This document shows positions 17,170-26,270 of a DNA stretch of 49,682 nt, piece by piece. Within the stretch, counting starts at the first letter, position 1; every line of letters starts with the position of its first letter. The position numbers were made by a program, and so were the translations under genes. Origin of the DNA: Ramlibacter aquaticus. Its GTDB lineage: Bacteria; Pseudomonadota; Gammaproteobacteria; Burkholderiales; Burkholderiaceae_C. The notes beneath the pieces are model-generated. The model made no database searches, was not told the DNA's origin, and saw only the letters and a program-made list of their open reading frames with translations. The stretch spans positions 1-49,682 of the forward strand of contig NZ_JADDOJ010000022.1 of the NCBI RefSeq assembly GCF_015159745.1, given 5' to 3'.

Positions 17170-17693
17170 GCGAAACACCCGCCCCTGACGCTGCGCCGCG
17201 CCGGCCCGACGCCCGCTTCCTGCTGTCGCATCCCGCCCATTTCATCGCGCTGGGGCTGGGATCGGGCCTCTCGCCGGTCGCACCCGGCACCGCCGGCACG
17301 CTGTGGGCCTGGCTGGCCTGGCTGGCCTTGCAGCACTGGCTCAGCCCCGTCGCACTGGGCTGGGTGGTGGTGCTCTCCTTTCCGATCGGCTGGTGGGCCT
17401 GCACGCGGGCGGCGATGCGGCTGCGCATCCTGGACCCGGGCTGCATCGTCTGGGACGAGGTCGCTGCCTTCTGGCTGGTGCTGTGGCTGGTCACGCCGGC
17501 CGGCCTGCTGGCCCAGGCCTGCGCCTTCGCCCTGTTCCGCTTCTTCGACGCCGCCAAGCCGGGCCCGGTGGGCTGGGCCGACCGGCTGTTCCACGGCTTC
17601 GGCTGGGCCGGCGGCTTCGGCATCATGCTGGACGACCTGGTGGCGGCCTTCTGCACGCTGCTGGTGATCGCCGGCTGGAGGGCCTGGACATGA
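17166..17693 (+). CDS. pgpA: Phosphatidylglycerophosphatase A
   Basis: The 175-residue membrane phosphatase dephosphorylates phosphatidylglycerol phosphate to phosphatidylglycerol. Motifs GLGSGLSPVAPGTAGTLWAW and IVWDEVAAFWLVL are diagnostic, with several membrane segments. The GTG start overlaps the nuclease stop (GTGA), and its own stop overlaps pncC (ATGA). It may be expressed both by coupling and from its own leaderless promoter. Confidence 0.95.
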   Translation: MSETPAPDAAPRRPDARFLLSHPAHFIALGLGSGLSPVAPGTAGTLWAWLAWLALQHWLSPVALGWVVVLSFPIGWWACTRAAMRLRILDPGCIVWDEVAAFWLVLWLVTPAGLLAQACAFALFRFFDAAKPGPVGWADRLFHGFGWAGGFGIMLDDLVAAFCTLLVIAGWRAWT

Positions 17694-18166
17694 ACGACCG
17701 CGTGACGGAACTCGCCGCGCTGCTGCTGGAACGCGAATGGATGCTGGCCACGGCCGAAAGCTGCACCGGCGGCATGATCGCCGCCGCCTGCACCGACCTG
17801 GCCGGCTCCAGCCAGTGGTTCGAGCGCGGCTTCGTGACCTACTCGAACGAGGCCAAGGTCGAACTGCTGGGGGTGGCACCGGCCCAGCTCGAAGCGCACG
17901 GGGCGGTGAGCGAGGTGGTCGCGCGTGCCATGGCCTTCGGCGCGGTGCGCCATTCGCGCGCGCGCGTCAGCGTGGCGGTGACCGGCGTCGCCGGCCCCAC
18001 CGGGGGCTCGGCGGCCAAGCCGGTGGGCACGGTGTGGTTCGGCTTCATGGTCGACGGCCGCCTGTCCAGCGAGACCCGTCGCTTCGAGGGCGACCGCGCC
18101 GCCGTGCGTGCCGCCACGCGCGAGCACGCGCTGCAGCGCCTCATCTCACTGTTGCAGCAGGCCTGA
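17690..18166 (+). CDS. pncC: Nicotinamide-nucleotide amidohydrolase (CinA C-terminal type)
   Basis: The 158-residue single-domain protein matches the CinA C-terminal domain, which deamidates NMN to nicotinate mononucleotide in pyridine-nucleotide salvage. ATAESCTGGMIAA and VAVTGVAGPTGGSAAKPVGTV are the active-site motifs. The N-terminal CinA domain is absent, as in E. coli PncC. Its last 21 bases overlap the convergent PIN gene. Confidence 0.94.
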   Translation: MNDRVTELAALLLEREWMLATAESCTGGMIAAACTDLAGSSQWFERGFVTYSNEAKVELLGVAPAQLEAHGAVSEVVARAMAFGAVRHSRARVSVAVTGVAGPTGGSAAKPVGTVWFGFMVDGRLSSETRRFEGDRAAVRAATREHALQRLISLLQQA

Positions 18167-18598
18167 GTCCAGCAGCGCCTGCAGCTTCGCCAGCGAGGGC
18201 GCCACCGGCACGCCCAGGCCGAGCAGTCGCCGCTTCATGGTGAGCACGGCCGCGTCCTTGGACAGCAGGGGCGCCCGGTGCGCCACGGCCAGGTCGATGA
18301 ACTTCTGGTCGTCCGCGTCCTTGCAGGTGTAGGGCGCCTTGGCCGCCACGGCCACGCCCTCCACGTGCGCGTCGTAGCGGTCCATCAGCCCCTGCGCGGT
18401 ATCGCCGCGGGCGGCGATGCGCGCGGCGAGGTGCGGGTAGTCCAGCACCCGCCGCAGCTCCTCGCGCATCTCGGCCGTGGCCAGCCAGCGCCAGGCCCGC
18501 TGGCCCAGGGCCTGGGCCAGCGGCAACGCGGCCTCGTCCTGGAACACCCACAGGTCGAGGACCACGTTGGTGTCAATCACCAGCGGGGGGCTCTGCAT
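18146..18598 (-). CDS. PIN-domain protein, putative toxin-type RNase
   Basis: The 150-residue protein begins with LVIDTNVVLDLWVF (first acidic residue Asp9) and has further PIN acids in AEMREELRRVL and CKDADDQKFIDLA. It resembles the COG1569 group often labelled toxin component of a toxin-antitoxin pair. No small antitoxin gene adjoins it: upstream is the rRNA methylase, whose end it overlaps by 26 bases, and downstream is convergent pncC. It may be a solitary RNase rather than a toxin. Confidence 0.83.
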   Translation of the reverse strand: MQSPPLVIDTNVVLDLWVFQDEAALPLAQALGQRAWRWLATAEMREELRRVLDYPHLAARIAARGDTAQGLMDRYDAHVEGVAVAAKAPYTCKDADDQKFIDLAVAHRAPLLSKDAAVLTMKRRLLGLGVPVAPSLAKLQALLDSGLLQQ

Positions 18599-19796
18599 CC
18601 TTGCGCGCGGAGCCGCGCACCATGTCGAAACGGAACAGCCGGCATTCGATGGGACCGTTCCACATCGGCATGCGGCGCGATTCCTTCAGCCGCATTCGCG
18701 AGGGCAGCTTCAGGTCGGGCGTGAGCACCCAGGCCGTCCAGCCCGGGAAGTTCTTCTTCCAGTGCGCGGCCAGGGCACGAAAAAAGTCGGTGCCCTCCTC
18801 CGCCTCGGGCCGCTCGCGGCCGCCGCGCGTGCTGCCCGCCACGCCGGCGGTGCCTATGCGCTCGCCGTACGGCGGGTTGAGCAGCAGCAGGCCCGGCGTC
18901 TCGCTGGGCGGCATGCGCTGCAGCGCGTCGCCGCCGCGGAACTGCACCGCCTGGGCCACGCCGGCCCGCTCGGCGTTGCGCTGGGCGAAGTCCACCATGC
19001 GGAAGGCGACGTCGCTGCCGAACACCGGCGCGGCGGGCGCGTGCCGCTGGGCCCGGGCCTCCTCGCGCAGCTGCTCCCACACGGCCGGCTGGAAGGGCCG
19101 CAGGCGCTCGAAGCCGAAGCGGCGGATCAGGCCCGGCGCGATGCCGCAGGCGATCTGCGCCGCCTCGATGGCGATGGTGCCGCTGCCGCAGCAGGGGTCG
19201 TACAGCGGCACGCTGCCGTCCCAGCCGCTGGCGGCGAGCATGGCGGCGGCCAGCGTTTCCTTCAGGGGCGCCTCGCCCGTGTCCTCGCGCCAGCCGCGCT
19301 TGAACAGGGGCTCGCCCGAGGTGTCGATGTAGAAGGTGGCCTCGGTGGACGTGAGGTGCGCGAACACGCGCACCTGCGGCCGCGCCGTGTCGACGCTGGG
19401 CCGGTCGCCCGCGCGGTCGCGGAAGCGGTCGGCGACCGCATCCTTGATCTTCAGCGCGGCGAAGTTCAGGCTCTTGAGCGGGCTGTGCTGCGCCGTGAGC
19501 TCCACCTTGAAGGTCTCGCGTGGCGTGAACCACGCTTCCCAGGCGATGGCGAACGCAGCGGCGTACAGGTCCTGCTCGTTCGCGTAGGGGCCGTGCGCCA
19601 CCTGCACCAGCACGCGCTGGGCCAGGCGGCTGTGCAGGTTCAGGCGCAGCGCGTCGCGCCAGGACGCGCGCAGCAGCACGCCGCCGCGGCCGGTCAGCAG
19701 GTCGTCGCCCTGCAGGCCGGTGAGCCGGTGGACTTCGTCGGCCAGCAGGTCCTCGACGCCGGCGGCGCAGGGAAGGAACAGGCGCAGTTCGTTCAT
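18573..19796 (-). CDS. rlmL: THUMP-domain 23S rRNA (guanine-N2) methyltransferase, RlmL-like
   Basis: The 407-residue protein has an N-terminal THUMP region (about residues 45-165) and a Rossmann methylase domain with YDPCCGSGTIAIEAA and the catalytic LLLNPPYGER. This matches the first half of E. coli RlmKL, which makes m2G2445; the RlmK half is absent, a common state outside enterobacteria. GAGGG precedes the ATG. It follows rpoN by ten bases. Confidence 0.91.
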   Translation of the reverse strand: MNELRLFLPCAAGVEDLLADEVHRLTGLQGDDLLTGRGGVLLRASWRDALRLNLHSRLAQRVLVQVAHGPYANEQDLYAAAFAIAWEAWFTPRETFKVELTAQHSPLKSLNFAALKIKDAVADRFRDRAGDRPSVDTARPQVRVFAHLTSTEATFYIDTSGEPLFKRGWREDTGEAPLKETLAAAMLAASGWDGSVPLYDPCCGSGTIAIEAAQIACGIAPGLIRRFGFERLRPFQPAVWEQLREEARAQRHAPAAPVFGSDVAFRMVDFAQRNAERAGVAQAVQFRGGDALQRMPPSETPGLLLLNPPYGERIGTAGVAGSTRGGRERPEAEEGTDFFRALAAHWKKNFPGWTAWVLTPDLKLPSRMRLKESRRMPMWNGPIECRLFRFDMVRGSARKDAEPPAGD

Positions 19797-19806
19797 GGGG
19801 TTGCCC

Positions 19807-21315
19807 TCACAGGGCCTTTCGCAGGTTGGCCGGGGCGATGCGCAGGGCCTCTCGGTACTTGGCGACGGTGCGGCGCGCGCACTCGATGCCCTGTTCCTTG
19901 AGCATGTCCGAGATCTGGCTGTCCGACAGCGGCTTCTTCAGGTTCTCGGCCGAGACGAACTGGCGGATCAGCGCGCGCACCGCGGTGCTGGAGGCATTGC
20001 CGCCCGTCTCGGTGCCCAGGGCCGAGCCGAAGAAGTACTTCAGCTCGAAGGTGCCGTAGGGCGTGGACATGTACTTGGCCGTGGTGACCCGGCTGATGGT
20101 GGATTCGTGCAGGCCAAGCTCGTCCGCGATCTCGCGCAGCACCAGCGGGCGCATGGCGAGCTCGCCGTGCACGAAGAAGTTCTTCTGCCGCTCGACGATG
20201 GCGTTCGAGACGCGCAGGATGGTGTCGAAGCGCTGCTGGATGTTCTTGATGAACCAGCGCGCCTCCTGCAGGCGCTGCTGCAGCGCCTGGTGGCCCTCGC
20301 CCTTGTGCGCGCGCAGGGCGCCCGCATACACGTCGTGCACGCGCAGGCGCGGCATCACGTCGGGGTTGAGCTGCACGCGCAGCTTGAGCGAGGCGCCCTG
20401 GCCGCTGCGCGTGACGATGACGTCCGGGATGACGATGTTGCGCTCCACGTTGGCGAAGCGGCGGCCGGGCTTGGGTTCCAACCGCGCGACCAGCCCCATG
20501 GCCGCGCGCACCTGGGCCTCCGTGTCGCCGCACAGCTGCGCCAGCTTCTTCACGTCGCGCCGCGCCAGCAGCTCCAGCGGCTGCGCGCACAGGCGGGCCG
20601 CGGTCTCGCACAGCGCCGGGTCGTCGCACTCCGCGCGCATCACGTCCAGCTGCAGCCGCAGGCACTCGGCCAGGTTGCGCGCGCCCACGCCGGCCGGCTC
20701 CATGTGCTGCAGCAGGCGCAGCGCCACCGTGAAGTGGTGCACCAGTTCTTCCTGCTGCGCGAGGTCGTCCGGCGCCAGCCCCTGGGCCAGCGATTCCAGC
20801 GTGTCCTCGAGGTAGCCGTCTTCGTTCAGCGATTCGATGAGGAAGCGCAGCGCGTGGCCGTCGAGTTCGTCCAGGCGCAGCGCCAGGGCCTGGCGGTGCA
20901 GGTGGTCCTGCAGGGATTCATGGCCCCGGGCCAGGTCGGTCGCGTCCAGCTCGTCGTCGCCCGAGGCCGACTTGCGCGGGGCTGCGTCACCGCCCCATTC
21001 GCTGTCGTCCGGCAGCACCTCGCTGCTGCCGTCGCCCTCCCAGTCCGGCTCGGACTCGGCCGCCGGCGCCTCGGGCGCGTCGGCGTAGTCGGCCTCGCGC
21101 TCCTCGGCCGGCGCCGGTGCGTCGGCCACCGGCAGGCCGAACTCCTCGCGCGGTGCCTCGTCCTGCTGCACTTCGAGGAAGGGGTTCTCGTCGAGCATCT
21201 GCTCGACCTCCTGCGAAAGCTCCAGCGTGGAGAGCTGGAGCAGGCGGATCGACTGCTGCAGCTGCGGCGTGAGCGCCAGGTGCTGCGAGACCCGCAGCGA
21301 GAGGCCCTGCCTCAT
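19807..21315 (-). CDS. rpoN: RNA polymerase sigma-54 factor
   Basis: The 502-residue protein has the Gln/Leu-rich activator region SLRVSQHLALTPQLQQSIRL at its start. An acidic low-complexity linker spans about residues 55-130. The core-binding and helix-turn-helix parts contain LHESTISRVTTAKYMSTPYG, and the C-terminal RpoN box appears as RRTVAKYREAL. It follows lptB, as in the conserved lptA-lptB-rpoN order. The usual next genes hpf and ptsN are instead at the far right of the window. Confidence 0.97.
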   Translation of the reverse strand: MRQGLSLRVSQHLALTPQLQQSIRLLQLSTLELSQEVEQMLDENPFLEVQQDEAPREEFGLPVADAPAPAEEREADYADAPEAPAAESEPDWEGDGSSEVLPDDSEWGGDAAPRKSASGDDELDATDLARGHESLQDHLHRQALALRLDELDGHALRFLIESLNEDGYLEDTLESLAQGLAPDDLAQQEELVHHFTVALRLLQHMEPAGVGARNLAECLRLQLDVMRAECDDPALCETAARLCAQPLELLARRDVKKLAQLCGDTEAQVRAAMGLVARLEPKPGRRFANVERNIVIPDVIVTRSGQGASLKLRVQLNPDVMPRLRVHDVYAGALRAHKGEGHQALQQRLQEARWFIKNIQQRFDTILRVSNAIVERQKNFFVHGELAMRPLVLREIADELGLHESTISRVTTAKYMSTPYGTFELKYFFGSALGTETGGNASSTAVRALIRQFVSAENLKKPLSDSQISDMLKEQGIECARRTVAKYREALRIAPANLRKAL

Positions 21316-21352
21316 GCCGCCTCCCCTGCCGGGGTGACTGCCCTGGCGTCCA

Positions 21353-22141
21353 TCACATGCGGAAGTGCTCGCCGAGGTACACGCGGCGTACGTCGGCGTT
21401 GTTCACGATCTCGGCGGGTGTGCCCTGCGCCAGCACGGCACCGTCGCTGATGATGTAGGCGTGGTCGCAGATGCCCAGGGTCTCGCGCACGTTGTGGTCG
21501 GTGATGAGCACGCCGATGCCGCGCGATTTCAGGAAGCCGATGATGCGCTGGATCTCGATCACGGCGATGGGGTCGATGCCGGCAAAGGGTTCGTCCAGCA
21601 GGATGAAGCGGGGCTGGGTGGCCAGGGCGCGGGCGATCTCCACGCGGCGGCGCTCGCCGCCGGACAGCGCCAGCGAGGGCGAGGCGCGCAGGTGGTCCAC
21701 GCGCAGGTCCTGCAGCAGCGCGGTGAGGCGGCGGTCGATCTCCTGCGCGGAGAGCGGCTTGCCGCGCTCGTCCTCCTGCAGCTCCAGGACGGCGCGCACG
21801 TTCTCCTCGACGCTGAGCTTGCGGAAGATGGAGGCTTCCTGCGGCAGGTAGGACAGGCCCAGGCGCGACCGCCTGTGGATGGGCATGTGCTCCACCGACT
21901 GGCCGTCGATGGTGATCTCGCCCGCGTCGGCGCGCACCAGGCCGACGATCATGTAGAAGGAGGTGGTCTTGCCGGCGCCGTTGGGGCCCAGCAGGCCCAC
22001 GACCTCGCCCTTGTCGACGGCGAGCGAGACGTCCTTGACGACCTTGCGGCTGCCGTAGCTCTTCTGCAGGTGGCGCGCCTGCAGCCGGCTTACGCCGGCG
22101 GGCGCCGCTTCGCGCCGCTCGGCCAGGGGCAGCGCGCTCAC
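21353..22141 (-). CDS. lptB: LPS export ABC transporter ATP-binding protein
   Basis: The 262-residue ATPase powers lipopolysaccharide extraction with LptFG. The Walker A motif is GPNGAGKTT, the signature is [17 protein letters not shown], Walker B is FILLDEP, and the H-loop is [10 protein letters not shown]. The start is GTG at 22141-22139, overlapping the lptA stop by four bases. The N-terminus is about 20 residues longer than E. coli LptB, so a downstream start is possible, though the overlap favours this one. Confidence 0.96.
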   Translation of the reverse strand: MSALPLAERREAAPAGVSRLQARHLQKSYGSRKVVKDVSLAVDKGEVVGLLGPNGAGKTTSFYMIVGLVRADAGEITIDGQSVEHMPIHRRSRLGLSYLPQEASIFRKLSVEENVRAVLELQEDERGKPLSAQEIDRRLTALLQDLRVDHLRASPSLALSGGERRRVEIARALATQPRFILLDEPFAGIDPIAVIEIQRIIGFLKSRGIGVLITDHNVRETLGICDHAYIISDGAVLAQGTPAEIVNNADVRRVYLGEHFRM

Positions 22142-22737
22142 TTGCGCACGCCCTCGAGCTGGATGCTGGGCTTGAGCGCGGCCCCGGCTGCGGGAGCCGC
22201 GGGCGCCGAGGCGGCGCCGCGCGGCGTCAGCACCGCACGCACGCGGCCGCCCACGGCCGGGCTGGCCGGGCCGCCATCGACGGTGAAGACGTCGCTGGTG
22301 TTGTCGTAGGTGATCAGGCTGCCCACCATCTCGTCGGCCAGGGCGCCGCCGCGGATGCGCCGCATCTCGGCGCGCTTGATGAACTTCACCTTGTCGGCCT
22401 TGCCGTCGTACTCGATGGTCTCGGCCTCGCCCTCGATGTACTCATCCACGCCCTCGCGCTTCTGGCGGTAGTAGGCCAGCTTGCCGGGCTCGGCTGTGAC
22501 CGTGCCGTACTGGTAGCCCTCGGGGTCCTGGCGCACGTCGATGCGGGCCCCGCGGATCACGATGCTTCCCTTGGTCACCACGACCCGGCCGGTGAACACG
22601 CTGGTCTGCTTGAGGTCGTCGTAGCGCAGCGCGTCGGCCTCCACGTTCATGGGCTTGTTGCGGTCCGCACGCTCCGCCCAGGCGGCTCCAGTGGCCAGCA
22701 GGGCGAGGGACAGGACGATCGCAATGGAGGGCTTCAT
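22138..22737 (-). CDS. lptA: LPS transport periplasmic protein LptA
   Basis: The 199-residue protein has a signal peptide ending near GAAWA (residues 17-21), then the OstA-like core [23 protein letters not shown] and [19 protein letters not shown]. It carries LPS across the periplasm. The C-terminal 40 residues are Ala/Pro-rich. The ATG at 22737 directly precedes a clear signal sequence. lptC, normally just upstream, is missing here, and a promoter-like TACAAT suggests lptA starts the transcript. Confidence 0.95.
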   Translation of the reverse strand: MKPSIAIVLSLALLATGAAWAERADRNKPMNVEADALRYDDLKQTSVFTGRVVVTKGSIVIRGARIDVRQDPEGYQYGTVTAEPGKLAYYRQKREGVDEYIEGEAETIEYDGKADKVKFIKRAEMRRIRGGALADEMVGSLITYDNTSDVFTVDGGPASPAVGGRVRAVLTPRGAASAPAAPAAGAALKPSIQLEGVRK

Positions 22738-22761
22738 ATCGGCACGGAACTTGCTCTGGCG

Positions 22762-22767
22762 ATTGTA
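22762..22767 (-). promoter_or_regulatory. -10 element TACAAT for lptA-lptB-rpoN
   Basis: GGCTACAAT on the minus strand lies 24 bases before the lptA ATG, leaving a leader of about 18 bases. No strong -35 was found. Confidence 0.5.
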
Positions 22768-22835
22768 GCCCGAGCTACGGGAAATCCCGCGCTCCCGCAC
22801 CGTAAAGCGGGGCGTGGTGCCGCAGCGCCACACCC

Positions 22836-22853
22836 GGCGGGCGCGGGCCCGCC
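22836..22853. terminator. GC hairpin at the dsbA stop
   Basis: GGCGGG and CCCGCC pair around CGCGGG, touching the dsbA stop codon. There is no T-tract, so termination is only suggested. Confidence 0.35.
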
Positions 22854-23512
22854 TACTTCGCGCCGCCCTTGCGGATTTCGGCGACCAGGTAATCGGTCAC
22901 CGGCAGCATGCGGGGGTTGGAGCCCGCCAGGTTGCCGTCGACGTAGAAGCGGCCGGCCACGCCCATCGCGGGCACGCCTTCCACCTTGTACGCATCCTGG
23001 ATCTGCTGGGCCCGGCGCTGCTTGGCCGAGACGCTGAAGGAGTTGTAGGCCTCGATGAACTTCGCCCGGTCCACGCCCTGGGTCTGGATCCAGTCGGCCA
23101 TCACGTCCATGCGGTCCATGGGACGGTGCTCCTGGTGCACGGCGTGGAACACCTTGGCATGCAGCGCATCGACCAGGCCCAGCGCCTCCAGCGTGTAGAA
23201 CAGGCGCTGCTGCGGCACGAAGTCGTCGCGGAAGCCGACCGGCACGCGCTTGACCTTCACGTCGGCCGGCAGCCGGGCCATCCAGGCCTCCAGCGAAGGC
23301 TCGAAGGCATTGCAGTGCGGGCAGTTGTACCAGAAGAAATCGACCACCTCGATCTGGCCGGCGGGCGCGTCCACGGGCGCGGGCTGCTTCAGGCGCAGGT
23401 AGTCGGTGCCCTCTTCGATCTTCTTGGCCTGGGCCCGCGCAGGCTCCATGGCGGCCAGGGCGCCCAGCGCGGCCATGCCGCCCGCCGCACGGATGAGTTC
23501 ACGTCGCTTCAT
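22853..23512 (-). CDS. dsbA: Periplasmic thiol:disulfide oxidoreductase DsbA
   Basis: The 219-residue thioredoxin-fold protein has a twin-Arg-like N-terminus (MKRRELIRAAGG) and an Ala-rich signal ending near EPARAQA. The active site is Cys64-Pro-His-Cys67 in FFWYNCPHCNAFEP, and the cis-proline is in VEGVPAMGV. It introduces disulfides into exported proteins. It is last in an argS-SPOR-dsbA run, the common betaproteobacterial order. Confidence 0.95.
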   Translation of the reverse strand: MKRRELIRAAGGMAALGALAAMEPARAQAKKIEEGTDYLRLKQPAPVDAPAGQIEVVDFFWYNCPHCNAFEPSLEAWMARLPADVKVKRVPVGFRDDFVPQQRLFYTLEALGLVDALHAKVFHAVHQEHRPMDRMDVMADWIQTQGVDRAKFIEAYNSFSVSAKQRRAQQIQDAYKVEGVPAMGVAGRFYVDGNLAGSNPRMLPVTDYLVAEIRKGGAK

Positions 23513-23527
23513 GTCGTTCCCCGGCTC

Positions 23528-24175
23528 TCAACGCTGGACACGCACCAGCGCGGTCTCGAAACCGCCGGCATCCAGCTTCTGCTTCTGGCGGTCGGCGTCG
23601 TCCTTCTTCTCGAACGGCCCCACGCGCACGCGCCAGACCTGGCGGCCGGATTGCTCGCGCTCGCTGACCTTGGCCTCGATGCCCATGAGGTTGAGCTTGG
23701 CGCGCTGGGCCTCGGCATCCTCGGGGGTGCGGAAGGCGCCGGCCTGGACGAAATAGATGAAGGGGTCGCTGCTGGCGGCCTTGGCCATGGCCAGCTCGCC
23801 CAGGGGATCGGCCGAAGGACGGCCGGCGACCGCAGGCGGCAGTTTGTCAGGCGAGACGGCGGGCGGCGCCGGGCTGGCGGCCGGCTGCTGCGGCGGCGCC
23901 GTGACCACCGCCCCCGGGACAGCGGGCGCGACCGGCGCGGCCGCGGCCGAGGCCGGGCGGGCGGGGTTCTTGCCGTACAGGGGCGCGTTGGGGTCCCAGT
24001 CCTTGTTCTTGCGGCTCTCGGCCGCGTCCTGCTCGGGCGAGCGGCTCTGGCCCTTGTTCAGGAAGGGAACGGGCACCTTGGTGACGTAGACCGCGACGGC
24101 GAGGGCCGCGGCCAGGCCCAGCACCACCCCGATGATGATGCCGACGATGGTGTTGCCGCGTTGGCGGGATTTCAT
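23528..24175 (-). CDS. SPOR-domain membrane protein
   Basis: The 215-residue protein has a short cytoplasmic start (MKSRQRGNT), one membrane helix (about residues 9-32), a Pro/Ala-rich linker (80-130) and a C-terminal SPOR domain with FIYFVQAGAFRTPEDAEAQR and VWRVRVGPFEKKDDAD. SPOR domains bind denuded peptidoglycan at septa, so a cell-division role like FtsN is likely. GGAG stands just before the ATG at 24175. Confidence 0.93.
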   Translation of the reverse strand: MKSRQRGNTIVGIIIGVVLGLAAALAVAVYVTKVPVPFLNKGQSRSPEQDAAESRKNKDWDPNAPLYGKNPARPASAAAAPVAPAVPGAVVTAPPQQPAASPAPPAVSPDKLPPAVAGRPSADPLGELAMAKAASSDPFIYFVQAGAFRTPEDAEAQRAKLNLMGIEAKVSEREQSGRQVWRVRVGPFEKKDDADRQKQKLDAGGFETALVRVQR

Positions 24176-24192
24176 GCGCTCCGTTCCCTTTT

Positions 24193-25866
24193 TCACATCT
24201 TCTGCGGGGCGCTCACGCCCAGCACAGCGAGGCCATTGTGCAACACCCGCGCAGTGGCCGCGACCAGCGCCAGCCTGGCCTTCTTCAGCGCCTCGTCGTC
24301 GACCAGGATGCGCTCGGCGTCGTAGTAGCTGTGGTAGGCGGAGGCCAGCTCGCGCAGGTAGAAGGTGACGTCGTGCGGCGCGAAATCGGCCGCCGCCGCG
24401 CTGAGCATCTCCGGGTACTTGGCCAGCAGCAGCATCAGGGCCTGCGCCTGCGGGCCCTGCAGCACGGACAGGTCCGCCTGCGTGAGGGTGGCCGCGTCGC
24501 CGCCCCAGGCCGCCAGCACCGAGCAGATGCGCGCATGCGCGTACTGCACGTAGTAGACCGGGTTGTCGTTGTTCTGCGCCAGCGCGAGGTCGACGTCGAA
24601 GGTGTACTCGGTGTCGGGCTTGCGCGAGAGCAGGAAGAAGCGCACCGCGTCCTTGCTGGTCCACTCGATCAGGTCGCGCAGGGTGACGTAGCTGCCGGCG
24701 CGCTTGGAGATCTTCACCTCCTCGCCGCCGCGCATCACCCGCACCATGGTGTGCAGCACGTAGTCGGGGTAGCCCTGGGGGATGCCCACGCCGGCGGCCT
24801 GCAGGCCGGCGCGTACCCGGGCGATGGTACCGTGGTGGTCCGTGCCCTGGATGTTCAGCGCCTTGGCGAAGCCGCGTTCCCACTTGCTGATGTGGTAGGC
24901 CACGTCGGGCACGAAGTAGGTGAAGCTGCCATCGGACTTGCGCATCACGCGGTCCTTGTCGTCACCGTAGTCGGTGCTGCGCAGCCACAGGGCGCCGTCC
25001 TGCTCGTAGGTCTTGCCGGCGGCGACCAGTCGCCTGACGGCGTCCTCGACCCGGCCCGAGCTGTAGAGGCTGGATTCCAGGTAATAGTTGTCGAAGCGCA
25101 CCTGGAAGGCCTGCAGGTCCAGGTCCTGCTCGTGGCGCAGGTAGGCGACGGCGAACTGGCGGATGCCGTCGAGGTCGTCCACGTCACCGCTGGCGGTGAA
25201 CTCGCGGTCGTCCGACTTCACCGTCTTCTTCGCCAGGAAATCCCGCGCGATGTCGGCGATGTAGTCGCCGTTGTAGGCCGCCTCGGGCCACTCGGCGTCG
25301 CCCGGCTTGAAGCCCTTGGCGCGCAGCTGGGTGGACAGCGCGAGGGTGGCGATCTGCACGCCCGCGTCGTTGTAGTAGAACTCGCGCCAGACGTCCCAGC
25401 CCTGCGTTTCGTACAGGTTGCACAGCGCGTCGCCCAGCGCGGCCTGTCGGCCGTGGCCCACGTGCAGCGGGCCGGTCGGGTTGGCGGAGACGAACTCGAC
25501 CATCATGCGCTGGCCGTTGGGCGGCTGGCGGCCGAAGCGCTCACCCGCGGTGAGCACCTCGCGCACCACCTCCTGCCGGGCCTCGGGCTTGAGGCGGATG
25601 TTCAGGAAGCCGGGGCCGGCGATCTCGATCGCCTCCACCCAGCGCTGCGCCGCCGGCGCGGCCAGCAGCACCGTGCGCAGTTGCTCGGCGAGCTGGCGCG
25701 GGTTCTGGCGCAGCGGCTTGGCCAACTGCATCGCGGCGGTGCAGGCGAAGTCGCCGTGCGCGGCCACCTTGGGCGACTCGAAGGCCGCCTTGGCGCCTGC
25801 GCCCGGGGACAGCTGGTCCAGCCCGGCCGCGAGCGCGGCGAGCAATTCTTGTTTCACCTGAAGCAT
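24193..25866 (-). CDS. argS: Arginyl-tRNA synthetase
   Basis: The 557-residue class I synthetase has the HIGH-type motif [19 protein letters not shown] near residue 130 and [15 protein letters not shown] in place of KMSKS. The C-terminal anticodon-binding helical domain contains [11 protein letters not shown] and [10 protein letters not shown]. The ATG at 25866 has no Shine-Dalgarno. A -10-like TAAAAT ends six bases upstream, so the message may be leaderless. Confidence 0.97.
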   Translation of the reverse strand: MLQVKQELLAALAAGLDQLSPGAGAKAAFESPKVAAHGDFACTAAMQLAKPLRQNPRQLAEQLRTVLLAAPAAQRWVEAIEIAGPGFLNIRLKPEARQEVVREVLTAGERFGRQPPNGQRMMVEFVSANPTGPLHVGHGRQAALGDALCNLYETQGWDVWREFYYNDAGVQIATLALSTQLRAKGFKPGDAEWPEAAYNGDYIADIARDFLAKKTVKSDDREFTASGDVDDLDGIRQFAVAYLRHEQDLDLQAFQVRFDNYYLESSLYSSGRVEDAVRRLVAAGKTYEQDGALWLRSTDYGDDKDRVMRKSDGSFTYFVPDVAYHISKWERGFAKALNIQGTDHHGTIARVRAGLQAAGVGIPQGYPDYVLHTMVRVMRGGEEVKISKRAGSYVTLRDLIEWTSKDAVRFFLLSRKPDTEYTFDVDLALAQNNDNPVYYVQYAHARICSVLAAWGGDAATLTQADLSVLQGPQAQALMLLLAKYPEMLSAAAADFAPHDVTFYLRELASAYHSYYDAERILVDDEALKKARLALVAATARVLHNGLAVLGVSAPQKM

Positions 25867-25872
25867 TGGTGA

Positions 25873-25878
25873 ATTTTA
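25873..25878 (-). promoter_or_regulatory. -10-like TAAAAT before argS
   Basis: This is one of the best -10 matches in the window. It ends exactly six bases before the argS start codon, and the bases between hold no ribosome-binding sequence. Confidence 0.55.
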
Positions 25879-25966
25879 CGGGTCGGCCTGCGTCGACGCG
25901 CCCCGCACCTGGGCCGTTGCAACGGAACCCCATCCCGGGGCCCATCCCACCGAGGAGGAAAACACC

Positions 25967-26221
25967 ATGAACGCACGCACCGCCACCCCCGCCATCGCCC
26001 TCGCCGCCGCCCTGGCCCTCATGCTCGGCACCGCCGCGCACGCGGCCGGCACGGCCGAGAAGCCCGCCGCCTCGGCATCCGGGGCCAAGAAGCCGCGCAG
26101 CGCGCAGCAGGAGAAGATGTCCAGCTGCAGCAAGCAGGCCAAGGGCAAGAAGGGCGACGAGCGCCGCGCCTTCATGAGCAGCTGCCTGTCGAACGCGCCG
26201 GCGGCCTCGGCCCAGAAGTAA
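25967..26221 (+). CDS. psiF: PsiF-repeat periplasmic protein
   Basis: The 84-residue product has a cleavable signal peptide (AHA at about residues 24-26) and a basic mature part with paired Cys motifs. MSSCSKQAKGKKGDERRAFM and MSSCLS match the PsiF repeat. PsiF was named for phosphate-starvation induction in E. coli; its function is unknown. A strong GAGGAGG lies nine bases before the ATG. A large hairpin follows. Confidence 0.87.
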   Translation: MNARTATPAIALAAALALMLGTAAHAAGTAEKPAASASGAKKPRSAQQEKMSSCSKQAKGKKGDERRAFMSSCLSNAPAASAQK

Positions 26222-26229
26222 ACCCTGCA

Positions 26230-26265
26230 GCCGGCCCCGGCGGGCCGCAGCGCGCCGGGGCCGGC
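26230..26265. terminator. Strong hairpin between convergent psiF and DUF2214 genes
   Basis: Perfect 13-bp arms GCCGGCCCCGGCG (26230-26242) and CGCCGGGGCCGGC (26253-26265) flank a ten-base loop. There is no T-tract on either strand, but position and stability suggest a bidirectional terminator. Confidence 0.6.
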
Positions 26266-26270
26266 CGGGC

